The notes under the pieces were generated by a model. The model had not been told where the DNA came from and ran no database searches. It was given only the letters and a program-made list of their open reading frames with translations. Position numbers and translations under genes: made by a program. From Sphingobacterium thalpophilum (GTDB taxonomy: Bacteria > Bacteroidota > Bacteroidia > Flavobacteriales > Flavobacteriaceae): DNA of 7,104 nucleotides. Position 1 is the stretch's first letter, and each line of letters starts with the position of its first letter. Below, piece after piece: positions 1 to 5,865 of this stretch. The stretch covers positions 1 through 7,104 of the forward strand of contig CALPOS020000107.1 of NCBI GenBank assembly GCA_943325255.2, written 5' to 3'.

Positions 1-699
1 AAATGGTTTGCCTTTTAAAATCTTAATCGACGCATCAATCAATTCATTAAAATTATGCGGCAACACTTTCGTCGACAAACCCACCGCAATTCCTTCAGCA
101 CCTTGCGCCAAAAGCAATGGGAATTTTACCGGAAGATTGTTCGGCTCCGCACGACGACCGTCATAAGAAACACCCCAATCGGTAATCTTTGGCGAGTACA
201 AAACCTCTAAAGCAAATTTCGATAAACGAGCTTCGATATAACGCGAAGCCGCAGCGCCATCGCCTGTGAGGATATTTCCCCAGTTTCCTTGGCAATCAAT
301 GAGCAATTCCTTTTGACCAATTTGCACCATCGCATCGCCAATACTGGCATCTCCGTGCGGATGGTATTGCATGGTGTGACCAACTACATTGGCGACTTTA
401 TTATATCGACCGTCGTCTAGTTCTTTGAGCGAATGCATAATTCGACGTTGCACCGGTTTGAATCCATCTTCAATGGCAGGAACAGCGCGCTCTAGAATCA
501 CATACGAAGCGTAGTCCAAGAACCAGTCTTTATACATGCCGGTTACTTTGGTAATCGTATCGTTTTCGTCTTCGTCGTTCTCGTAGAAATGATGCTCAAC
601 AGCAGGACCTGCGGCATCAGCCATTTCCTCATGGGCTTCTTCCTGAGCGTCATCTTCCTCTAGGTTGTCATTGAACTCTTCGTCTTCTTCGTCTTTCAT
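1..699 (-). CDS. parC: Topoisomerase IV subunit A (ParC), N-terminal part, cut by window edge
   Basis: This is the DNA-cleaving subunit of topoisomerase IV, which with ParE decatenates and relaxes DNA using ATP. An open frame runs from the ATG at 699-697 to the edge, giving 233 codons with no stop; the family is normally about 850-900 residues, so roughly three quarters is outside. Visible landmarks are MYKDWFLDYASYVI (about residues 55-68), GFKPVQRRIMHSL in the winged-helix domain, YHPHGDASIGDAMVQIGQK, GNWGNILTGDGAAASRYIEARLS with the catalytic Tyr154, and PNNLPVKFPLLLAQGAEGIAVG. Residues 1-53 form a very acidic leader (23 Asp/Glu) absent from E. coli ParC. The quinolone-contact serine of E. 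coli ParC (Ser80) is Ala118 here and the Glu84 position is Asp122. This start is chosen because the frame upstream reaches a stop (745-747) without another ATG; Met26 or Met55 are less likely starts. Calling it ParC rather than GyrA rests mainly on the neighbouring parE. Confidence 0.93.
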   Translation of the reverse strand, partial: MKDEEDEEFNDNLEEDDAQEEAHEEMADAAGPAVEHHFYENDEDENDTITKVTGMYKDWFLDYASYVILERAVPAIEDGFKPVQRRIMHSLKELDDGRYNKVANVVGHTMQYHPHGDASIGDAMVQIGQKELLIDCQGNWGNILTGDGAAASRYIEARLSKFALEVLYSPKITDWGVSYDGRRAEPNNLPVKFPLLLAQGAEGIAVGLSTKVLPHNFNELIDASIKILKGKPF

Positions 700-732
700 T
701 GCTGCTGATAATTGATCAGTATTTTTTTTAGG

Positions 733-836
733 AGCTATTTCCTGCTATCATTCCAATCTTTTTTGTTTTTGTCACCCCGAGCGCAGTCGAGGGGCTTTTC
801 TCAAAACAAAAAAGGATTTTCCCTTCTATCAGGGCT
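733..836. repeat. Long imperfect hairpin element between parE and parC
   Basis: Most of the 158-base parE-parC gap is a nested inverted repeat. The outermost pairing is agc (733-735) plus cctg (741-744), with a five-base bulge, against cagggct (830-836). Next comes a perfect 12-base arm pair, cttttttgtttt (758-769) with aaaacaaaaaag (803-814). The tip is a GC-rich hairpin, ccccga (775-780) with tcgagggg (787-794), which has one bulged A and a six-base loop gcgcag. The design and wording resemble multi-copy intergenic elements I associate from memory with Flavobacterium genomes, but I cannot verify copy number. The sequence after the GC hairpin is A-rich on the minus strand, so it is not a standard intrinsic terminator for parE. 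If transcribed it would be a strongly structured spacer inside the parE-parC message. Confidence 0.7.
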
Positions 837-857
837 AGGACACTCCGTTCTTTTGAT

Positions 858-2720
858 TTAATTCGCTTCCACCGTATCCAATTCTACCTTCAAATTATTG
901 ATGATAAAATCCTGACGATCCGGTGTATTTTTCCCCATATAGAACGATAACAGTTGCTCTACGGAGGTATTTTTGTCCATCATAATTGGGTCAAGTCGGA
1001 TGGTTTCTCCAATGAAATTTTTAAACTCATCCGGCGAAATTTCACCCAATCCTTTAAATCGCGTGATTTCTGGTTTTGGTTTCAATTTTTCAATCGCATC
1101 ACGTCTTTCCTCATCCGAATAGCAATAGATGGTTTCTTTTTTATTGCGAACACGGAACAAAGGCGTTTGCAAAATATACAAATGTCCTTCTTTGATTAAT
1201 TCCGGGAAAAACTGCAAGAAGAACGTAATAAGCAACAAGCGAATGTGCATTCCATCGACGTCGGCATCGGTTGCTATTACGATGTTGTTGTAACGCAGAT
1301 TCTCCATGTCGTCTTCGATGTCTAAAGCCGCCTGGAGCAAATTGAATTCTTCATTTTCGTAAACAATTTTTTTGCTCATTCCATACGAATTCAAAGGCTT
1401 TCCACGCAAACTAAAAACCGCTTGCGTATTGACATCTCGCGATTTCGTAATTGAGCCGGAAGCCGAATCTCCCTCGGTAATAAAAAGTGTACTTTCTAAA
1501 TACCGTGGATTTTTGACATCAGGCAAATGCACCCGACAGTCGCGCAATTTCTTGTTGTGCAAACTCGATTTCTTCGCGCGGTCCTTGGCCAATTTTCGAA
1601 TACCAGAAAGTTCTTTACGCTCGCGCTCTGCTTGCAAAATTTTGCGCAACAGCAAGTCCGCAGTTTCAGGATTTTTATGTAAAAAATTATCTAGTTTATT
1701 TTTGATAAAATCATTGATAAACGTACGCACCGAAGGCATTCCGGGTTCCGAGCCCATTTCAGTCGAACCCAATTTGGTTTTGGTTTGCGACTCAAAAACC
1801 GGTTCCATGACTTTAATACTTACGGCACTTACAATCGATTTTCGGATGTCGGAAGGTTCGAATCCTTTGTTATAAAATTCCCGAATCGTCTTAACGATGG
1901 CCTCACGAAACGCCACCAAATGCGTTCCACCTTGCGTGGTATTTTGACCATTGACAAAAGAATGGTATTCTTCGCTGTATTGCGATTTACTGTGTGTGAT
2001 GGCTACTTCTATATCGTCGCCGAGCAAATGAATGATGGGATAAACCATATCTTCAACGGCGATATTTTCATCGAGTAAATCTTTCAGTCCATTATCCGAA
2101 TAGAATTTTTCACCATTGTAAATAATCGTTAATCCCGTATTGAGGTAACAATAATTCTTCAACATTTTAATTACATATTCATTTCGGAATTTGTAATTCT
2201 TAAAAATCAATTCATCGGGCGTAAAAGTAACTTTGGTTCCTTTGCGTTTGGTAGTTTCGACAATGTCTTCCTCGAGCACGAGATTTCCTCCGTTGAATTC
2301 CGCTGCTTTTTGTTTGTCGTCGCGAACCGATTCTACACGAAAATAATTCGATAACGCATTGACTGCTTTCGTTCCGACACCATTTAAACCCACCGATTTT
2401 TTAAAGGCAAGCGAATCGTATTTTCCACCGGTATTCATTTTTGAAACCACATCGACGACTTTCCCAAGTGGAATTCCACGACCGTAATCGCGAACGGACA
2501 CGGTTTTATCTTTGATGGTCACTTCGATGGTTTTTCCGGAACCCATAACAAACTCATCGATACAGTTGTCGATGACTTCTTTGAGCAGAATATAAATACC
2601 ATCATCAGGAGACGAACCGTCACCTAATTTTCCGATGTACATTCCGGGTCGCATGCGGATGTGTTCTTTCCAATCGAGCGAGCGAATATTATCTTCGGTA
2701 TATTGATTTTGTTCGGACAT
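858..2720 (-). CDS. parE: Topoisomerase IV subunit B (ParE), ATPase subunit
   Basis: This 620-residue protein is the ATP-binding subunit of topoisomerase IV. The GHKL ATPase domain shows HIRMRPGMYIG (20-30), the N-box KEVIDNCIDE with general-base Glu48 and Asn52, the G1 motif DYGRGIP (78-84) and the lid GLNGVGTKAVNALS (111-124). The transducer domain carries the QTK switch loop (Q312, K314). The TOPRIM domain holds EGDSASGS (E416) and the metal-binding DADVDG (485-490), followed by QTPLFRV and RFKGLGEIS. Length and the absence of the large GyrB-type insertion fit ParE, and parC follows on the same strand after 158 bases, so the two are probably co-expressed. The ATG at 2720 is followed by a typical short leader before the ATPase core; an A-rich TAAAA stretch lies just upstream instead of a Shine-Dalgarno. 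No domain is missing. GyrB is the only serious alternative and is unlikely given the neighbour and the sequence of the first 60 residues. Confidence 0.95.
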   Translation of the reverse strand: MSEQNQYTEDNIRSLDWKEHIRMRPGMYIGKLGDGSSPDDGIYILLKEVIDNCIDEFVMGSGKTIEVTIKDKTVSVRDYGRGIPLGKVVDVVSKMNTGGKYDSLAFKKSVGLNGVGTKAVNALSNYFRVESVRDDKQKAAEFNGGNLVLEEDIVETTKRKGTKVTFTPDELIFKNYKFRNEYVIKMLKNYCYLNTGLTIIYNGEKFYSDNGLKDLLDENIAVEDMVYPIIHLLGDDIEVAITHSKSQYSEEYHSFVNGQNTTQGGTHLVAFREAIVKTIREFYNKGFEPSDIRKSIVSAVSIKVMEPVFESQTKTKLGSTEMGSEPGMPSVRTFINDFIKNKLDNFLHKNPETADLLLRKILQAERERKELSGIRKLAKDRAKKSSLHNKKLRDCRVHLPDVKNPRYLESTLFITEGDSASGSITKSRDVNTQAVFSLRGKPLNSYGMSKKIVYENEEFNLLQAALDIEDDMENLRYNNIVIATDADVDGMHIRLLLITFFLQFFPELIKEGHLYILQTPLFRVRNKKETIYCYSDEERRDAIEKLKPKPEITRFKGLGEISPDEFKNFIGETIRLDPIMMDKNTSVEQLLSFYMGKNTPDRQDFIINNLKVELDTVEAN

Positions 2721-2739
2721 AGTAAGTTTTATGGAAACG

Positions 2740-2752
2740 TGCTAATATAGCA
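2740..2752 (-). promoter_or_regulatory. Possible parE -7 box inside a small inverted repeat
   Basis: On the minus strand, TATATTAG (2749-2742) fits the first six positions of the Bacteroidetes -7 motif TAnnTTTG and lies 21 bases before the parE ATG. No convincing TTTG is seen near -33. The same spot is an inverted repeat with 5-base arms, tgcta-ata-tagca (2740-2752), so a regulator could bind over the -7 box. The motif is short and AT-rich and may be chance. Confidence 0.3.
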
Positions 2753-2810
2753 TATCTCAATAGATTTTGGAAGTGGAAAAAAGAGAAGTTATTAATAGGA
2801 TATTGACAAT

Positions 2811-2866
2811 GGATTTGGGATTTACGATTTAGGATTTGGGTATTAGGTACTGGGTTTTGGGTATTG
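2811..2866. repeat. Degenerate 7-base tandem array, eight units
   Basis: Eight consecutive units stay in perfect 7-base phase: GGATTTG, GGATTTA, CGATTTA, GGATTTG, GGTATTA, GGTACTG, GGTTTTG, GGTATTG. Nearly every unit starts with GG (one starts CG), has T at position 6 and ends in a purine. The strand is G+T-rich. The array lies in the gap between the hybrid kinase and parE, directly next to the repeat block at 2891-3061. It has no coding meaning that I can see. Similar loose GGxxTTG runs are, from memory, frequent in flavobacterial intergenic DNA. Confidence 0.75.
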
Positions 2867-2890
2867 GATTTTCGAATTTTGCTTGTTTAT

Positions 2891-3061
2891 CCCTCGACTG
2901 CGCTCGGGAAGACACTGCCCCAGATGGCAATGGAAAGCATTTTTGTGAAAAACACTATTTTTTGTTGGCCTGAAAATGCGACCGAAGGAAGCGCTTTTCG
3001 GGGCTTTCAAAAAAAGGGTTTTTGGAAAAATCTTAGAATGAACAGCTGGAAATGGGCCCAA
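2891..3061 (-). repeat. Probable dispersed intergenic repeat block downstream of the hybrid kinase
   Basis: This stretch begins three bases after the kinase stop codon and ends, in minus-strand direction, with tcccgagcgcagtcgaggg (2909-2891). That end matches 18 of 19 bases of the hairpin tip between parE and parC (775-793), but on the opposite strand. The block contains a small hairpin ccgaa/ttcgg (2982-2986 with 2997-3001), homopolymer A/T runs, and the palindromes cagctg and gggccc near its 3061 end. An open frame of 72 codons runs on the minus strand through it (3061-2843). It has no usable leader, continues into the 7-base array, and gives a Lys/Phe/Pro-rich product with no recognisable domain, so I treat it as repeat sequence rather than a gene. 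No clear intrinsic terminator for the kinase operon is visible here. Limits of the element are uncertain. Confidence 0.5.
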
Positions 3062-3064
3062 AAA

Positions 3065-4582
3065 CTAGTACAAATAATACTTACCCAACTTCATGTTGAG
3101 TTCTTTCGGGTTGAATGGTTTGATAATATATTCGTTGATTCCGATTTGAAGTGCGCGATCGAGGTAACCGAACGAAGCCGAAGCCGTCAGGGCAATAATA
3201 GGAATGAGCTTGTCGGTTTTCCGGATTTCGATGGTAGCATCGTAGCCATCCATGACCGGCATGGAAAGATCCATGAGAATCACGTCATAGGAATTGGCGT
3301 TGAATTTTTCTACGCCGATTAATCCGTTTTCCGCGCAATCGACAATCACGTCCCATTGGCTCATGATTTTCTGTGCAATCTTCGTATTAATCATGTTATC
3401 TTCTACCAATAAAACGCGTAATCCTTTGAGGTTTTCTTCTTTGTAATCTTCGTGAAGGTCATTGGTATTGACTGAGCTTGCTTTGCTATCTATCGGTAAG
3501 TGCAACACGAAAAAGAAAGTCGATCCTTTGCCGATTTCGCTATCAAATTGGATATCTGAACCTAGTAAATTCAATAGTTTTTTGGTGATGACCAATCCTA
3601 ATCCTGTCCCGCCAAATTGGCGTGAAGTTTTGGTTTCGGCTTGAGAAAATTTTTGAAAAATGGACTGGAATTTGTCTTTATCGATTCCGATTCCGGTATC
3701 AGTAACTTCAATTTTGAAAGAGGAAATATTTTCGTGCATCATAACTTGATGCAACTTGATGGTAATTTTCCCTTCCTGCGTAAATTTGATTGCATTTGAA
3801 ATCAAGTTAGTAATCACTTGAGTGATGCGCAACGGATCGCTGACGAGATTTGGAATAAAATCAGGATCTATTTTGACTTCAATAGTATTTAGATTCTCAG
3901 AGGCTCGTGCCTCGAGAGAACGCGCAATTTGTTTTACGAGATCAACTAAGTTGAACGGTATTTTTTCTATATCAACTTTTCCTGCTTCAATTTTGCTGAA
4001 GTCGAGTATGTTGTTGATGAGTAAAAATAAGTTCTGAGCCGAATGTTTAAGCACATCAATGTTTTCGTGAAAACTCTCTAAGGAATTTTCTTTTTCCATG
4101 ATGTAGATAAGACCGATAATGGCATTGAGTGGCGTTCGAATTTCGTGACTCATAATGGATAGAAACTCAGATTTGGCATCGTTCGCTTCTTCTGCTTCAG
4201 CAATCGAGGCGTACAATTGTCTTTGAATCTCTGCTTTGATCTCGATTTCTTTGTGAAGAATATGCAGCAAATCCAATAGATTGTCGTCGCTACCCAACTC
4301 TTGCCCTTCTGCGTTAAGTTGTTTTATTGCATCAATCAATTTGCTTTGAAAGAAGACTCTTTTTGCTAACTCATCCTTTAGTTTGGCGTTCATCTCCCCA
4401 TATTCTTTATCGTTCAAGCGCGATGATTGCTCGAACAATTCCGCATCTTTTTCATAATTCAAATAGGTTTGGTTGACCGCTTGAATAAAGGAAATTAGAT
4501 TTGGATTTTGCTCAATAAATTCCTCCGACAAAAATTTATCGAGTTGTCGTTTGAGGTTTATATGGAGGTGAGATCTGTTCAT
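3065..4582 (-). CDS. Soluble hybrid histidine kinase with C-terminal receiver domain, FIST partner
   Basis: This 505-residue protein would autophosphorylate on histidine and pass the phosphate to its own receiver domain. Residues 1-135 are helical and charged (RQLDKFL..., EKDAELFEQSSRL..., then a probable coiled coil about 105-135), with no PAS, GAF or membrane segment. The HisKA domain has SHEIRTPLN with His146. The HATPase_c domain shows the N-box NLISNAIKF (N259, N263), DTGIGI (295-300), FQKFSQ (309-314) and GGTGLGL (324-330). After a linker (about 364-386) comes the receiver domain: VLLVEDN (E394, D395), phospho-acceptor Asp438 in LMDLSMPVMDG, Thr466 and Lys488 in IIKPF. All catalytic residues are intact. 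The protein ends directly after the receiver, with no Hpt or output domain. Its start lies 3 bases after the FIST gene's stop, which implies one transcript and probably translational coupling; the FIST protein is the likely sensor. The physiological signal and the downstream partner cannot be read from the sequence. Confidence 0.93.
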   Translation of the reverse strand: MNRSHLHINLKRQLDKFLSEEFIEQNPNLISFIQAVNQTYLNYEKDAELFEQSSRLNDKEYGEMNAKLKDELAKRVFFQSKLIDAIKQLNAEGQELGSDDNLLDLLHILHKEIEIKAEIQRQLYASIAEAEEANDAKSEFLSIMSHEIRTPLNAIIGLIYIMEKENSLESFHENIDVLKHSAQNLFLLINNILDFSKIEAGKVDIEKIPFNLVDLVKQIARSLEARASENLNTIEVKIDPDFIPNLVSDPLRITQVITNLISNAIKFTQEGKITIKLHQVMMHENISSFKIEVTDTGIGIDKDKFQSIFQKFSQAETKTSRQFGGTGLGLVITKKLLNLLGSDIQFDSEIGKGSTFFFVLHLPIDSKASSVNTNDLHEDYKEENLKGLRVLLVEDNMINTKIAQKIMSQWDVIVDCAENGLIGVEKFNANSYDVILMDLSMPVMDGYDATIEIRKTDKLIPIIALTASASFGYLDRALQIGINEYIIKPFNPKELNMKLGKYYLY

Positions 4583-4585
4583 TGT

Positions 4586-5728
4586 TTAAGCTTCGTAAAG
4601 AGTCGCAATAGTCATCGTTTGATTGTGTAATTCGCAAGCGACGTTGTCTAAGGTAGGTGATATTTCTCCATAAGAGTAAAAACCACATAACATGGTTTTA
4701 TCGCCAAAAATTTCTTTGACAACTTCTAGTTCTTCTTCTACTCTATCGCCGAGTACAATTCGCCTTCCGACACAACTTACTAAAAGTGCCAACTGAGTAT
4801 TTTGACTTGGTTCCTTTGCAATATGAGAAGCGGCAGTAGCGGAAGCATCTATTAATTTATCCGTGTTGCCTTTCATCAAACGGACGGAAGAACCTTCGGG
4901 GATATTTCCTGCAAAAGTCATTGATTTCTTATCTTCATCAATAGATAAAATAGTTCTCACGACAGAACTACTGCCTCCATTTTCTCTCATCGAAAGCGGA
5001 AAATAGAGGGATGAACCAGGTAACTCCTCTGCATATTTGCCTAAATATTCTTTGTATAAATCTAAAGCATACCGGTCGCCGATTTTGTAAAGCACGTTTT
5101 TATATGATTTTGTCACTTCACGTTCTGGGCCAAAATCGCCCCAACCACCTTCTGATCCGTAACCGAAATGAATGTTGTCGCCATAAAATCCGACAGCCAC
5201 TATTTTTCCTACGGTTGCATCATTGTTTAGGCCGACAATCGTCTTTTCAAATGCATATTCATCACCCGCCAAACCACCAAAAATCGGAATTTGTTTGTCG
5301 GTTTGCTTGATGAGTTCATTGATTAGTTCTGTTCCGTTGATATGCGTTCCTTCGGATAATATTAATATGGATTTAAGGTCTGATGAACTTAATTTTTCTT
5401 TAATCATTTTGCCCAAATCATTGATATTGTTATTATCGACAATATCGAATTCACAGGCTTTAATAGTTGTTTTTTCAAAATCGATGGCAGTAGCGACGAT
5501 TTCTTTTTGTATCGTGCATTGATCGGATATTTGTCCAGAAGAGGAACAAATTACAATTTGAGCGTTCGGGAAACTTGATTTCAACCCATGGTACGGATTT
5601 ACTTTTTCGAGTAACGTTCTTTGCCCAAAGGCAAGAATTAAATCAGCGTTTTTCGCATCAAAAGAATCATTATTTGAAACTATTCTTTGCTCATTAACTT
5701 CATTGATTAATAGTTGTTGTAGATTCAT
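4586..5728 (-). CDS. FIST N/C domain sensor protein
   Basis: This 380-residue cytoplasmic protein has a FIST N domain (about 28-215) and a FIST C domain (about 218-360). Family hallmarks include SEGTHINGTELI (125-136), IFGGLAGDEY (149-158), FGYGSEGGWGDFGPEREVTK (188-207), NVLYKIGDRYALDLYKEYLG (211-230), LLVSCVGRRIVLGDRVEEE (315-333), GFYSYGEISP (349-358) and CELHNQTMTIATL (365-377). There is no signal peptide or membrane helix. FIST proteins are ligand-sensing modules; some, the NosP group in proteobacteria, bind haem, sense nitric oxide and control an adjacent kinase, while others are thought to sense small molecules such as amino acids. Histidines at 47, 129, 187, 302 and 368 are candidates for a haem ligand but none can be assigned here. 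The gene sits immediately upstream of the hybrid kinase and is preceded by a promoter candidate and the ychF terminator, so it is the first gene of its operon. Confidence 0.9.
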   Translation of the reverse strand: MNLQQLLINEVNEQRIVSNNDSFDAKNADLILAFGQRTLLEKVNPYHGLKSSFPNAQIVICSSSGQISDQCTIQKEIVATAIDFEKTTIKACEFDIVDNNNINDLGKMIKEKLSSSDLKSILILSEGTHINGTELINELIKQTDKQIPIFGGLAGDEYAFEKTIVGLNNDATVGKIVAVGFYGDNIHFGYGSEGGWGDFGPEREVTKSYKNVLYKIGDRYALDLYKEYLGKYAEELPGSSLYFPLSMRENGGSSSVVRTILSIDEDKKSMTFAGNIPEGSSVRLMKGNTDKLIDASATAASHIAKEPSQNTQLALLVSCVGRRIVLGDRVEEELEVVKEIFGDKTMLCGFYSYGEISPTLDNVACELHNQTMTIATLYEA

Positions 5729-5755
5729 AGATTCAGTTTTAAAGAATTATATATT

Positions 5756-5787
5756 CTAATCTATTCTGTAAGATAAAGGAAAGCAAA
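5756..5787 (-). promoter_or_regulatory. Promoter candidate for the FIST/hybrid-kinase operon
   Basis: On the minus strand TTTG (5787-5784) is followed after exactly 20 bases by TAGATTAG (5763-5756). This fits the Bacteroidetes housekeeping pattern TTTG-N19-21-TAnnTTTG except at the last two positions but one (TTAG for TTTG). The implied transcript start would leave a leader of about 20-25 bases before the ATG at 5728, with a TTTAAAAC stretch in the usual ribosome-binding position. It lies just beyond the ychF terminator, as expected for an independent unit. Confidence 0.55.
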
Positions 5788-5802
5788 GCAATTTAGAAAA
5801 AC

Positions 5803-5831
5803 AAAAAAACCTGTAATTAATTTACAGGTTT
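5803..5831 (-). terminator. Intrinsic terminator after ychF
   Basis: Read on the minus strand, AAACCTGTAA (5831-5822) and TTACAGGTTT (5816-5807) form a perfect 10-base stem with a 5-base loop. The stem runs straight into a T tract (TTTTTTT ending at 5803, then G and more Ts). It lies 35 bases past the ychF stop codon and separates ychF from the FIST operon. The stem is AT-rich, which is usual in this type of genome. Confidence 0.88.
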
Positions 5832-5865
5832 AGGTTAATTTATATAGGATATGATCGTTCGTCGA

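Noticed and set aside
758..814. Intrinsic terminator of parE
   Set aside because: On the minus strand the GC stem is followed by A-rich, not T-rich, sequence; a plain terminator would also cut parC off from parE.
1372..1875. Plus-strand open frame of 167 codons inside parE
   Set aside because: It is antisense to the conserved TOPRIM and transducer regions of ParE, has no domain of its own and no start signals.
2721..3064. CRISPR array or insertion sequence in the longest gap
   Set aside because: The repeats are 7-base units without spacers, and there is no transposase frame, terminal inverted repeat pair or target duplication that I can see.
3168..3188. A cgaacgaagccgaagccg stretch resembling a further copy of the repeat core
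   Set aside because: It lies in the receiver-domain coding sequence, where the residues are conserved, and does not align with gagcgcagtcgagg beyond a few bases.
2864..3322. Plus-strand open frame of 152 codons
   Set aside because: It runs across the repeat block and then antisense through the receiver-domain end of the hybrid kinase; the minus-strand gene is unmistakable, so this is a shadow frame.
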